From positions 202,980 through 266,979 of the forward strand of contig JXTC01000180.1 in the NCBI GenBank assembly GCA_002914845.1: 64,000 nt of DNA, read 5' to 3'. Under the pieces are notes generated by a model that made no database searches, had not been told where the DNA came from, and saw only the letters and a list, made by a program, of their open reading frames with translations. Positions 48,523 to 60,520 of this stretch are shown here, in pieces; positions within the stretch are counted from its first letter, which is position 1, and each line of letters opens with the position of its first letter. Both the position numbers and the translations under genes were made by a program. The DNA comes from Trema orientale. Lineage: Eukaryota; Streptophyta; Magnoliopsida; Rosales; Cannabaceae.

Positions 48523-51426
48523 TTTTTGGACTTAGGAATAAGTATAATATATAGGGTTTAGGAATATTAATAGTTCTAATTATAATTGTATATTACTCTT
48601 TGAGGATGTCTTTGAGGACGGTGCTCTTGCCGGCCCCCATTCCACCTCCCATAAGGAGCAGCACCGGACTGCGCTCGCTGTGCGCCGCGGGCACCATGAC
48701 TTCGGTACACTCGGAATCTCCTCCGGCCCTGGGGCTGCCACCAATGGCTTTCATTTCCTCTACCAGCGTCGAGAATACCCTTGTCACCTTTAGGTCTTTG
48801 GTCACCCTCTCAAACCTCTGTTTCCTGCCAATATATATCAAAGAATTACAAATTAGGTCTTCACTTTTCATGAGCAAAAATGTCTCGGTAAATTCAATTT
48901 TTTCGTCTGTACCGCACCCATGTAATAACACATAATTAAATGTAAATGTGAAAAAATGTTCTTCCCCTCTTAACCCCACCATAATTAGTATTTTTTATTT
49001 TTTTATTTTTTTATAATAAAAAGGACGGATGAGATCCCGATGGCGGGTCACTTTCCAGAGCCACCCTCATTCAGTTGGGCTCCCAAGGGCGACGTGAGGA
49101 CTCGAACTCATGACCTCATCCTCCCTAAGTGAGAGAATACCTTAAGTTCAAACTCCTTGTCATTTCGACCATCCCCTTGGGTAGTATTTTTTATTTAGTC
49201 CCATATGGTACTTACTAGTATATAAATTAATAAAAAGTCGCTTTCAAACAATCGATACTCAGAAAATACAATAGATTTTTACTAATTTAGTATGTATTTA
49301 GAAATAATTTCTATTTCAGGGAGAATGTATTTTCAACAAAAAAAAATTTTCCTCAAAACTAGATATTATATGGGTAAAAATCAAGTAGTTTCAAATAACA
49401 CATGATTGGTTTTCAAAAAAAAAAAAAAAAAATAGCACATGATTGAGTTCGGAAAAAACAGTAAAAATTACAAGAAACATATTCGTAATTGACCCATAGA
49501 CCATATATGCCTGAAATGGTATGGTCCTAAAAACTTGGGTTAATATTCCTTACAAAAAAAAAAAAAAAACCATTGGGGTAAATGTCTAAATGAGCAGTCT
49601 AAACTCTTAACGAATCTGGTTGAAATGGGCCGAGGACAAATATCCTCTGGAGAAATTTAAGTGGATGACCAAAATTTTAAATTTGATTAAGTAGATGTCC
49701 ATTTTAAAAATTTTATAACTAAATGTTCAGGTAGATATATTTTTACACTTGGTAGATACACAGATCTACCAATTTTAGTTACTGTTCTGAAATGCACTGA
49801 GTATATAATTTTTTATACTTGGTATATAAAATTTTACACTTGGTATATATGTATATATACCGGATATTTTGCTATAACTTTTGACAAAGGGACATTTACT
49901 GAAATTAGGTCCCAAATTTAGTCATATTTCTATAAGCCCCTATTCTCTGTCAGCCCTATCACCCTTCTTTCTTTTTTCTTTTTTCCGAAAACAAAAATTT
50001 TCTATCAGCCTTATCTTCTTATGTCCCTATTAGCAAAAGTTTGTAGAAGAATTTCAACGAAACAATTCTTTACATCTAATATTGCGACAGCTCAATCATT
50101 GAGTGACAACATGTAAGAAATGAAAATATTAATGATGCGATAAATAGTTCTTTAAAAAAAATTAATGTGTCAAAATAGATAAAAACGACCCCATCATCAG
50201 AATAAAACAATTGTACATTTTTTTTTATTATTATTATTAGCATGTGGCATGTGGGAGATTCGTATTTTTAAATCAAAATATACATGCATCACGGAATATT
50301 AGTTAAAATTAAGGGTTCATATTGGAAACCAAAATGAAGAATAAGTTTACCTTGTAGCTGCCAAGACGAAGTCCTTGAGCTTTGTTTTCCTCTCAGACTC
50401 TACATTAAAAATCTGCCGTGCCCGTGCATGTGATCAATCGGTCAAAGAATCACAAAGCAATAAAATAACAGATATATTTCCAATTTGAAAAAAGATATAG
50501 TAAAGTTTCTACATATATATGCGAAAGGTAAATAAATAATAACACATGTATATTTCCCCCTAAAAAAACATATAGTATACATGTAATATACAAAATAGTA
50601 GGATTGCAATCTGTTTTTTTTCCCCCACTTTTTTCGGAGGAGAAAATTTTGTGAAAGGAGGTTGCTATTTGAATAATAACACATTTTGACTTACTGGAAA
50701 AATTGGAATTGCAAAAATACATTTATATATGGGTACAAAATAAAATTGTGTAGTTTTAGTACCTGACTAATCATAATAGAAGCTTGGCTCCAGTGAAAAG
50801 CAAAATAAGTGAGAATGCATCTCTCGAACTCTTCTATTAGCATGACATAGAGAGAATCCACGTCTTCTTCATTTGCAAAAAATTCATATATACTCTGCTC
50901 ACAACCTTTGGGTTTTCTCAAGTACTCCATAGCTAATTTGCATAGCTGAGGACACTCACTCGCATTTGCAAATCCCAGCTGCCTAGCTGATCAGCACCAC
51001 GATCATGATCATCACAAATTGTTCGATTGGCATCATTTTCATTTTTTCTAAAAACTAAAACTGAAATGAAAAGCAGTACTTGAGTTGCTCCCAAAAATGT
51101 AACAATTTTAAGAGGATCTCTACCTTTCTTTTCATTTCTACCTAAAAAGTAACAAATTAAATACACATGATTTTTGTCCACTAATTATTATTTTTTTTGG
51201 TACATATATATAAACATATGTAATGTTATTTTTCGTAGGGCGGTATGAAATTACCAATGAAATGGGAGAATTTTTCAAGTTGTTGAACACGGCCGGACTC
51301 CGACCTCTCTAGCCGTGGAACGATTTTTTCGTTGGCACCGAGCAGCTGGGGTCGGCGGCGGAAGCGGGCGGCAGCCACCCTTGCCGCTGCATATCCGAAA
51401 AATGAGGCGGCAGCGATTTGCATCAT
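46239..51426 (-). CDS. P-loop kinase with zeta-type domain, calmodulin-dependent NAD kinase-like, eight exons
   Basis: Proposed minus-strand exons: 51426-51255, 50986-50763, 50412-50351, 48824-48597, 48160-48031, 47764-47427, 47282-47138 and 46478-46239. All have GT-AG borders and continuous frame, giving 512 residues. Residues 212-221 are a Walker A motif (GGGMGAGKST). GRDVIMDGTLSWEPF and a Glu/Asp-rich strand follow, the zeta-type phosphotransferase fold. The closest family I know is the plant group of Arabidopsis At1g04280 (NADKc). Members share a short basic/hydrophobic N-terminus, a calmodulin-binding region and a zeta-like kinase domain, and make NADP from NAD under calcium control. A candidate amphipathic calmodulin-binding stretch is RKQRFERVTKDLKVTRVFST (about 153-172). 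The N-terminus (ASFFGYAAARVAAARFRRRP) could be a mitochondrial anchor. The exact paralogue and NAD kinase activity are inferred. It is a normal plant gene, not a toxin-antitoxin gene. Confidence 0.85.
48466..48522. repeat. (TA)n microsatellite in an intron of the NAD kinase-like gene
   Basis: Over 50 bases of almost pure TA between the exons ending at 48160 and starting at 48597. Confidence 0.95.
49001..49181 (-). mobile_element. tRNA-derived SINE, copy 1, with 15-bp target duplication
   Basis: On the minus strand the element begins CCCAAGGGGATGG. It has an internal A box, TGGTCGAAATG (49161-49171), and B box, GTTCGAGTC (49099-49107), both fitting the RNA polymerase III consensus. It ends in a TTTTTATTATAAAAAAATA-type tail. 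A perfect 15-bp duplication, TAGTATTTTTTATTT, flanks it (48986-49000 and 49182-49196). It sits in an intron of the NAD kinase-like gene in the same direction as the gene. Confidence 0.9.
49570..49945. repeat. AT-rich repeat with TATACTTGGTA words, possibly MULE-like
   Basis: The left side GGGGTAAATGTCTAAATGAG and the inverted right side (GGGGCTTATAGAAATATGAC at about 49940) are weakly alike. The middle holds four copies of TTTTACACTTGGTA/TATACTTGGTA-type words. A tentative member of the element set at 24923 and 40925. Confidence 0.3.
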
Positions 51427-52074
51427 CTTGACTTTGCCATCTAAACAAAAAGGTTTGACCCCTTAGCTCAGTGTCGTGTCGTGTCATGTCATATACAATG
51501 AACATTATAAACAGATCGGATATTACTAGAGAAAGAGAGATCTATAAGAGGGGAAATAGATCAGATAGAGAGAAGAGTAGTTGGGCTTACCGAGCTGAGA
51601 CATGTCTTGTTTCAAACAACAAGGCAGTGGCCAGAGGAGAACTAACTAAGCTCCAAGTTTGGGAACAGAGAAGGCAGTGGCCTTCGATAGATAGACTCTG
51701 AAAAGATAAGAGAGAAGCAATAATGGATTTCTTTAGAAAAAAAGGAGGAAACAAATAGTATTTTAATGAGAGAGAAAACTAAGTTGCACGGGTCAACTGT
51801 CAGTATCTTTATTTTAATGGAAAAAAACCATTCCACGAAAATATTACCTTTCTTATATTTGCTTAAAAATAAAATAAAAAATGAAGAAAAAAAAATCGTA
51901 ACTATATAGGTTTTTGATGTGGTTGAATAAGTTTTTTTTTTATGTGGTTGAATAAGTTACCTAATATAAAATGGTTCCGTTCAATTTCTTCAAATATGTT
52001 AGCTAGTTTCATAATTTTACATGCTTTTGTCAAGTGTCAGATCACATCAAATAAAATAGTAAGTATAACCTATT
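51427..52074. other. 5' flank of the NAD kinase-like gene, no other gene seen
   Basis: The minus-strand leader is CT-rich (GATCTCTCTTTCTCTAG and similar at about 51520-51560). A TTATAA-like box lies at about 51506. No further gene. Confidence 0.4.
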
Positions 52075-52242
52075 CCCAAGAAATCGTCGAAGTGACAAGA
52101 CACTCTACCTTAAAATTTTCTCTTATTTAAGAAGGATAAGGTCAAGAATTCAAACCCCCACGTCGTTTTTTAGAGCCCAACCGAATAAAAATGGCTCTAA
52201 GAAGTGATATCTCATCCGCTATTTTTTATTATTATTAAAAAA
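52075..52242 (+). mobile_element. tRNA-derived SINE, copy 2 (same family, opposite strand)
   Basis: Begins CCCAAGAAATCGTCGAAGTG, matching CCCAAGGGGATGGTCGAAAT of copy 1. It then shares GACAAG, CTCTTATTTAAG/CTCTCACTTAGG, AGGATAAGGTCA and CCACGTCG in order, and ends in TTATTATTATTAAAAAAA. The flanks AAGTATAACCTATT (52061-52074) and AAGTATAAACCTAA (52243-52256) look like a slightly changed target duplication. Its B box (ATTCAAACC) is decayed, so it is probably the older copy. Confidence 0.75.
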
Positions 52243-52681
52243 AAGTATAAACCTAAAAAATGGTGTATTTCTGATAAATATCGCGCATAACCAAAAATTG
52301 GAACAATTAAAGGTAGAGGAGAAATTTTTTGGGCCCTTTTAAATTACTATTCATCGTTCTTTCGATTTATACTATGATTAATCTCTTATAGAATTCAAAT
52401 TTCGACATCATATAAGCTTCCTGATTTGGACATTGCAAATTTCTAATTCAAGATAAAATCATTACAAAATTATTAAAAAAAAAAAACCAACAATAACAAC
52501 AAAAACTCACACAAATTATTTATAATCAGGTGAGTTAAAATATCCATTGATCTAAATACATGGTAATATGTGCCTTCCCACATAGGAAGGGACGGCTGAA
52601 GCATAATAAGAAAGAAAAGTCCCAAAGGAATCAGATAAGAGGAAGATGAAGTTTACAGAGAAAGAGAGATGTTAAGATAAA
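52243..52681. other. Intergenic, no gene seen
   Basis: AT-rich spacer without recognisable features. Confidence 0.4.
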
Positions 52682-53340
52682 TGTTGTAACACCCACACTG
52701 CCAAGAAGGCAATACTAATCTAAATTTTAGAATAAATTTATGTTTAAGTTCACATTTATAAGAAAAATAAAGAACATATAATTGCCTCAAATTCGGGAAT
52801 TTTTTTTTTCAATTGAGAAGTTACAATTCTAAAGGTTTGACATGACCCAGTTTAGTTCAAGAGTATTTTTCTAAATTTTCTATACCCATAATTTTCTCTC
52901 TAACCGATTGATTTTGATTTCATTGCTCTCTCTATTCTTCTTCTTATAAGACTATTTATAGGCAATAGTTTACGAATCTGTAGAATATATTATTGTCCTA
53001 TACAAGTCTATGTAAGAACACAATCCTACTATTAATCCTATTAGGATACACAATTAAAAACCTAATAAAGGTAGATACTTATAGAACCGTTGTTGCCGCT
53101 ATTCTCCCCTAAAGAAATTCTTGTCCTACTCATTGTAACTCTTAACTATTTAGATTTTCAATCTTCCTTTCCGGTAGAATTGTCTTTTATTTTCTTTTTC
53201 ATTTTCAATCTACTTTTTCGGCAGACTTTTCTCTTTATTATTTTATTTTATTTTTACTTTATTCTTCTTTTTCTTTTCTAATAACCATTTCTTATGTGCG
53301 AGGACGTATATTATTATACTTTCAGACAAGCGTGTCTCAC
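52682..53340 (-). mobile_element. LTR-like sequence (minus orientation), borders uncertain
   Basis: The plus-strand start TGTTGTAACACCCACACTGC looks like the inner end of a Gypsy-type LTR. On the minus strand a TATA box, TTGCCTATAAATAGTC, lies at about 52952-52967. The outer end is a guess and no target duplication was found. Confidence 0.35.
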
Positions 53341-55065
53341 CGGATTCTAGAATTATGTAAGTTGTTTTGTTTTTTTTTCCTTAGATCTAAACTTTTTATG
53401 CCCAAATCTAAAAGATTTCATGTGGTCTAATTAGATCAATTTCTACCAAAAAAAAAATCTGTATACCTTAGTTGGAAGAACCAATTGTTATGTGATAAAC
53501 GATGGTTTTTAAGAGCAAACAGACATCTCTTATAAAACTCTAGTTATACTCCTAATTGAATTTTATGTTTCTCATGATCGTTGATTGAATACAATAGTTT
53601 TATCAGTTATTCATTTATTGTAGTAAACTATTTCTAATTTAATTTTTGTATCAAGTTATTAAATTATTCATTTTATAAATAAAATTACAGTTTGACTGTA
53701 TGAAAAAAAAAAAAAAAGTGTAAACACCTTATGCCACTTTGATCCTAATCTAATAAAATAGTGATGAGTACAAAATTATTACTGCTTATTCATTAAATTA
53801 ATCGTCAAGTCACAGCAGGTAAAACAGATTAAGTGAGATTAATGTGTCTATATATGTGTGTGTATATATATATATGCGCAGTACAAAGTTTAGGTACTAC
53901 ATGCTTACCCAAAAAAAAAAAAAAAGAAAGCCTAGGTACCAGACTAAAATAGAAGTCAAATTTTGGAAACTACATTTAAGCAAATAAGACATGAAAGTGA
54001 TGAATACTTTCCACCGATCGTTAAAAAAAAAAAAAAAAAAAAAAATGGAGGAGGGCGGATGAGTGTGAATGATATGAAGTACGTCATTATTTATAAAATA
54101 TAATTACAAAAATATCCTTGAATTCGAGTTGAATAGATGCTAGCTTTATCTCGATGTTTCCAATGATATGTCTAAAACTGTCCTCAGATTTGTCAATTTA
54201 TTGGTTGATCAAATTTGATAAATGGGAAAACTAGCCATCGCCATGAATCCATGATGAAGAATATATAAAAAGTTTAGTAGGAAAAAAAAAAAAAATTGGT
54301 AGCTCACCACGAAATCTTGCAAAATTAAATTCCACCAAGAAGAAACCACTACAAGCAGCGAGAAACCACCAGAAATCCGGTCCCAGGAAGCTCGAACAAT
54401 GAATTAACCACCATAAAAAGCCCAGATCTAAATAAAAGAGAGCTGAATAAAGCTCCTCTTTGAAAACTTGGTCAAGAATTGAGTCATATAACTGCCCAAA
54501 TTCTTGTAATAATAAATAATGGACTCTATTTACATATACATATATATATATATATATATTACATATAGATTTTGAAATTATTCAAGATCTGAAATGGGAG
54601 GAGATTTCTGAGAATGAAAATAATTTAGAGGGAATAAAAAAATTGGTGTTTGGCACTATTAGCTCAATTCAAGTAAAGCAGCTGGTGAAAGTGAGGCCAA
54701 GCTTTCATTTTCGGCAGACAGACTGAAGGAGTGTCCTTGATATTTTAACACACTAAAAGACAAAAGGCGCTGCAGGAATCCCCACAACCACGTTGACCCA
54801 GGAAAGAAATATGTATGTGTGAAAATGGATAATAGTAGAGACACATAATATACATATATATGTGGTATCTGTTTTGAGTCAGAGTATTAAAATTAACATT
54901 ATTGTGTATATATTTTGTATCTCACTAATATTACTCGTATGAAAATATATCATGGGAAGATTTGAAACATGTTGCACGTGGTTTATCAATTTGTGGTTTA
55001 TCAATTTGTTCATGTGTTCCTCGTTACTCTCACTTTAATTAATCCAAAAGTTCGAGAGAAAGGTG
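53341..55065. other. Intergenic, no gene seen
   Basis: AT-rich with poly-A runs and TA tracts (about 54537-54560). The short minus-strand open frame at 54659-54844 has no family resemblance known to me. Confidence 0.45.
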
Positions 55066-55645
55066 TGTTAGGTCCAAGGTGTTGACCAGTGTTGACAAAC
55101 AATTGGCAAAAATAATAAACTCAAGTTGTTGTGAGAAAATTAACAAGTTGTTGCAACAGGTCTGCTGATGTTGTAAAATACTTGTTACAACAGATTTACA
55201 GGATTGCTCGCAACGGATTTACACAGGTCGAAAATCCAATTTTGGAAATTTTTTGTTCTTACATCATTTGGCCTAATTTTCCTTATTAAATGTTTTTAGA
55301 AGGTTAATAGGGATTATTTCTGATGGAATTTCGTGACTAAGCTAGGCCTAATTGATTGAGATATTTTTTCTCATTTTTCCTTGATTAAGTTTCCATTTTT
55401 AGATTGATTCTTGCTCTTTATTATCTCAAATCTTGGATAATGATTTTTTTACAGGTATATAAGCATAATCAAGATAATATTTCGTCTATTATGGTGCAGA
55501 ATATGTCCTCATTAAATTAATGTAATTAATTTTATGAGCTGTCAGGATTTTCAGGCAAAATCTGTTGCAACAGATTATGCTGTTTATGGAAAGTTTTCTT
55601 ATTTGATTTTGATTGACTCTAATTAATTGTGAAATCAATCTTTGT
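55066..55645 (+). mobile_element. Sirevirus 5' LTR (visible part)
   Basis: Starts TGTTAGGTCCAAGG. It matches the 3' LTR for its whole visible length and then enters the N-run. Confidence 0.9.
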
Positions 55646-56152
55646 NNNNNNNNNNNNNNNNNNNNNNNNNNNNNNNNNNNNNNNNNNNNNNNNNNNNNNN
55701 NNNNNNNNNNNNNNNNNNNNNNNNNNNNNNNNNNNNNNNNNNNNNNNNNNNNNNNNNNNNNNNNNNNNNNNNNNNNNNNNNNNNNNNNNNNNNNNNNNNN
55801 NNNNNNNNNNNNNNNNNNNNNNNNNNNNNNNNNNNNNNNNNNNNNNNNNNNNNNNNNNNNNNNNNNNNNNNNNNNNNNNNNNNNNNNNNNNNNNNNNNNN
55901 NNNNNNNNNNNNNNNNNNNNNNNNNNNNNNNNNNNNNNNNNNNNNNNNNNNNNNNNNNNNNNNNNNNNNNNNNNNNNNNNNNNNNNNNNNNNNNNNNNNN
56001 NNNNNNNNNNNNNNNNNNNNNNNNNNNNNNNNNNNNNNNNNNNNNNNNNNNNNNNNNNNNNNNNNNNNNNNNNNNNNNNNNNNNNNNNNNNNNNNNNNNN
56101 NNNNNNNNNNNNNNNNNNNNNNNNNNNNNNNNNNNNNNNNNNNNNNNNNNNN
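55646..56152. other. Assembly gap (507 N)
   Basis: Covers the rest of the 5' LTR, the leader and the start of gag. Since the 3' LTR is over 1.13 kb long, the missing DNA must be longer than 507 bases. Confidence 0.9.
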
Positions 56153-57710
56153 TGGTCACATCCTACAATCAAAGCTGATGATGGAACCGTTTCATTGAAG
56201 CCAGAAATTGATTGGTCCCCTCAAGATGATCTGTTGGCCAGCTACAATACCAAGGCTTTACATGCCATTTTTAATGGATGTGATGTAGAGCAAACCAAGC
56301 TGGTCTCCTCATGTGAAGCTGCAAAGAAGGCATTGGAAATCCGTCAAACAAACTTTGAAGGATCAGGTGATGTTAAGCGTAATAAACTCACTTCTCTCAC
56401 TACTAGATTTGAGGAATTACATATGAAAGAAAATGAAACTTTGTCTGGATATTATACTAAATTGTGTGATATTGCTAATGAATCTTTTGCTCTTAGTGAA
56501 AAGATCCCTGAATCTGTAATGGTTAGAAAGATTGTCAGGTCTCTTCCAGATCGGTTTCAGCCAAAGATTGTTGTAATAGAAGAAAGTAAAAATCTAGACA
56601 AAATGAAGGTGGATGATTTGAGGAGTTCTCTATGAGCTTTTGAAATGAATTTGAAAAGTAGGAGAAAAGAGAAATTAATTGCTTTCAAGACAACACAAGA
56701 AAGCGAGGAACCCTCAAATGAGGAAAATGATGATGATGAACTTGCCCTACTCACCAAAAATTTCAAGAAATTTATGAAGAATGTAGGCAAAAATTCAAAA
56801 ACTAATTCCTCTTCCACCAAAAATATGAAAGGTAAGACTTCTTCCAAATCTGTTGATTCTTCAAATAAAAAGGGTATTCAATGTAGGGAATGTGAGGGCT
56901 ATGGGCATATTTAATCAGAATGTGCCAACACCCTGAAAAGGAAATCAAAAGCCATGACTACTGCTTGGAGTGATCAAGAATCTGATGGGAGTAAAGAAGA
57001 AGATATGGTGAGCAATGTTGCTCTCACTACCTCCTTGTTTTATGACTCACAGTTTGTGTTGCAGAAAGCTGTAGATTTTGTAGCAATAGAAGCGGTCTGT
57101 TATAACATATCTGTTACTGAAGGTGATGTCGCAACAGATTCTATGAAATCGGATGATGTTACAACTGAAGTCGGTTCAGATGGTGATGAATCAGAACCTG
57201 ACGAGGATTCAATTCGAGTGGCATATCAGAAAATGTACACTCAATGGTTAAAGGTATGTGCTGATAATCGCCTTTTAGTAAATAATAACACTGCACTTAT
57301 GAAATCCAAAGAAGAATATGAAATAAAAGTGCAAAGTTTGAATTCTATCATTTCTGAAAAAGATAAAAAATTGAAAGAATTATCTGTTGAACTTGAAAGA
57401 ACTCAAAAAGAAGTGAAAACGTTGAGTTCAGGAACTAGAAAGTTAGATCATATTCTGACAACTGGAAAATCCACTGGAGACAATAGTGGATTGGGCTTCA
57501 AAGGTATGAGATCTAACTCTGAAACAGTATTTGTGAAACCAAATGTATCTGTTACAACAACTTCATAGTCTGTCGCAACCACTTCACGGTCTGTTGCAAC
57601 AACCAGTAAGGCCGTTGTTCATTCAAATCCGAGAGGTAAGACCCGAAAGTTTGTCCCTGTTTGCCACTTTTGTGGGGTTAAAGGTTACATCCGACCAAGA
57701 TGTTTTACAA
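56153..57710 (+). mobile_element. Sirevirus gag part
   Basis: A UBN2/gag-type region (NKLTSLTTRFEELHMKENET, VRKIVRSLPDRFQPK) is followed by a Lys/Ser-rich stretch and a zinc knuckle of CxxC type (CRECEGYGH, about 56884). A long coiled-coil-like stretch follows, then a second knuckle-like motif (CHFCGVKGY, about 57662). Confidence 0.85.
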
Positions 57711-57869
57711 TGATGAATTTTTTTGAGAATAATTATTTGAACAAATCATTTGTTTATCCATCTCAAAGAAAAACACCCAGGCCCAAAATTGATTTGCAAA
57801 CAAGTTGTAAACAAGTATGGGTAAAGAAATCAGATGTTAAGTGTTTTGTTGCTTTTAAATGTTCAAGAA

Positions 57870-59260
57870 CGTGTGCTACTAACTCATGGTATTTTGATAG
57901 TGGCTGTTCTAGACATATGACAGGTAATCAAGATATTTTGAAAAGTTACAAATCTGTGACAAGTGGAGAAGTCACTTTTGGAGATGGAGTCAAGGGAAAA
58001 GTTCTTGGTAAAGGAACTTTAAACGTTGATGGGATGCCAAGATTGAAAAATGTGCTTCATGTAGATGGACTTAAAGCTAATTTGATTAGCATAAGTCAAA
58101 TTTGTGATCGAAATCTTTTTATCAATTTTACTCGTGATGAATGTTTGGTTTTGGATTACGATGAAAATTAGGTTTTGAAAGGATATAGATCTGTTGACAA
58201 CCGTTATACTTTGGTTCAATCAGAAACATGTCATAATGTGACTAATAATAACACTGATTTATGGCATGAAAGACTTGGGCACTTAAACTTTAAAACTTTG
58301 AAAAGAATTGTAAATACAGGTTTTGTTCGTGGTTTGCCAAAACTTGACAATCAGTCACCTGGTGTGTGTGGACCATGCCAACATAGAAAACAGTTAAAGT
58401 CAACACACAAAGTGATTCAAAGCATCACAACATCAAAGGTCATAGAATTGTTACACATGGATCTGATGGGTCCAGTGCAAGTCGAAAGTATTGCAGGTAA
58501 ACGTTATATTTTTGTGTGTGTGGATGATTTTTCTAGATTTACTTGGGTTGATTTCTTGAAAGAAAAATCAGACACTTTTGATATTTTTAGAAATTTGTGT
58601 GTAAAACTCAAGGTTGAAAAGAATTGCAATATTGGAAAAATAGTTCGAATTCGAAGTGACCATGGAAAAGAATTTGAAAATACTATTTTTGCTAATTTTT
58701 GTAATCTACATGGAATTGCACATGAATTTTCTGCTCCTAAAATACCAGAACAAAATAGTGTCGTAGAGAGAAAGAACCGTACCTTGCAGGAAATGGCCAG
58801 AGTCATGTTAAACAGCAAGAAACTGTCCAAAAGACTGTGGGCTGAAGCAATAAATACGGCATGTTACACAATTAATCCTGTCTATCTTCGGCCAGGTGTG
58901 AAAAAGACTCCCTATGAAATTTGGAAAGGTAAGAAACCTAACCTTGGTCATTTTCATATTTTTGGATGTACTTGTTACATCTTAAATGATAGGGAGTATC
59001 TTGGCAAATTTGATTCTAAAAGTGACATTGGGGTCTTTCTCTGCTATTCTAATAACAGTAGAGCTTATCGTGTGTATAACATGAGAACTCAAACTGTTAT
59101 GGAATCTGCCAATATTGTTATTGATGATTTCAAAGATTTTGCAGAATTCTCGAAGGAGACAGAAATTGACAGCTTTACTGATGAAGCTGTACAAAGACCT
59201 GATCAGACTATTGCAAAAATACCCGATCCTGTTGCAACATCAGCTCCTAATGTTGTAACA
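57870..59260 (+). mobile_element. Sirevirus protease and integrase part
   Basis: The aspartic protease motif is WYFDSGCSRHMTG (about 57888-57926). The integrase has the His-His-Cys-Cys zinc motif (WHERLGHLN...CGPCQ, about 58260-58380). Core acidic positions are recognisable in LLHMDLMGPV, IRSDHGKEF and VVERKNRTLQEM. The GKKPNLGHFHIFGCTCY block then marks the usual Copia integrase C-terminal region. Confidence 0.9.
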
Positions 59261-59399
59261 GATTCTTGCAGGAACAAGCAGAAACATCGAATCAGAATGC
59301 TTCTTCTGATATCTTGACTGATCCAATTCAAAAAGAACCATCAACAAGAGTCAAGAAAAATCATCCGACAGATCTTTATTATAGGTAATGTTGATGATA

Positions 59400-60010
59400 G
59401 CATGGTCACAAGAAGGAAAAGGTATGTGAATTTTGTGCAGCATGTGTGTTTTACTTCCTTGATTGAACCAAAGAATACTAAGAAAGCTTTGTTGGATGAA
59501 TTTTGGGTGAAAGCTATGCAAGAAGAACTTGAACAGTTTTCTCGAAATGATGTGTGGACACTTGTGCCTAGACCCAATCACACAAATATAATTGGTACCA
59601 AATGGATCTTTAAAAATAAAACTGATAAATTTGGTAACATTATAAGAAACAAGGCAAGGTTAGTAGCACAAGGGTACACACAAATTGAGGAAATTGATTT
59701 TGAAGAAACTTTTGCACCTGTTGCTAGGTTAGAGTCAATTAGGTTGTTACTTGCAATAGCCTATGTGATAGGCTTCAAATTGTTTCAAATGGATGTTAAA
59801 TCTTCCTTTTTGAATAGTTTTTTGAAAGAAGAAGCTTATGTAGAACAACCAAAGGGATTTGAAGATCCACATTTATCTAATCACGTTTTCAAATTAAAAA
59901 AGGCATTGTATGGTTTGAAACAAGCTCCAAGGGCTTGGTACGAAAGATTGACAAATTTTTTGGTTGAAAACGGATACAAAAGGGGAGGAATTGATAAGAC
60001 ACTTAGCTTT
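59400..60010 (+). mobile_element. Sirevirus reverse transcriptase part
   Basis: Copia reverse-transcriptase blocks: [55 protein letters not shown] and [19 protein letters not shown]. Confidence 0.9.
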
Positions 60011-60039
60011 GTCCTAGAATGTTGTACTGGGTTTTTTGA

Positions 60040-60520
60040 GATATTTATGGCACTTGTATTATCACAAAACACAGTCATAATATCTAAATCAAAGCCATAG
60101 TCAGCAAGCATCTGTTTCATCCAGATAAGTTGTGTACAACAACTTCCAACAGCAATATACTCTGCCTCAGCAGTGGACAGGGAAATCGAATTCTGTTTCT
60201 TACTATGCCAAGAAATCAGGTTGTTTCTAAGGTAAAAACAACCGCCACTAGTGCTCTTCCTGTCATCTGCATTGCCTTCCCAATCCGCATCGCTATATCC
60301 TACAAGATTTATGTTAGTATCCTTAGAATACCAAATCCTATAATCAAAAGTTCCACTCACATATCGAATAATTCTTTTAACAGCAGTGATATGGGATTCC
60401 TTAGGATTACTCTGGTATCTTGCACAAATACCAACACTGTAACAAATGTCAGGCCTGCTAGCAGTAAGGTAAAGAAGACTACCTATCATGCTCCTGTACA
60501 ATGAAGAAGAAGTCGAATCC
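60040..60520 (-). mobile_element. Sirevirus RNase H part, on the strand opposite to the rest
   Basis: The minus strand encodes Copia RNase H blocks: MIGSLLYLTASRPDICYSVG, VGYSDADWEG, SKKQNSISLSTAEAEYIAVG and [15 protein letters not shown]. It lies between reverse transcriptase and the envelope-like region, where RNase H belongs, but reads in reverse. Confidence 0.85.

Noticed and set aside
48593-48935. Plus-strand frame opposite the NAD kinase-like exon
   Set aside because: It is a shadow of the GC-rich minus-strand exon encoding the Walker A motif.
49060-49181. tRNA gene
   Set aside because: A and B boxes are present but no cloverleaf can be formed; the AT-rich tail and 15-bp duplication show it is a SINE.
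46239-51426. Zeta toxin of a bacterial toxin-antitoxin system
   Set aside because: The gene has plant introns and plant family features, with no antitoxin partner; the zeta name only describes the kinase fold.
55489-56198. Long open frames on both strands
   Set aside because: They run through the N gap and consist mostly of undetermined residues; they are not genes.
60130-60504. Plus-strand frame between reverse transcriptase and the envelope-like region
   Set aside because: It is the antisense reading of the RNase H part.
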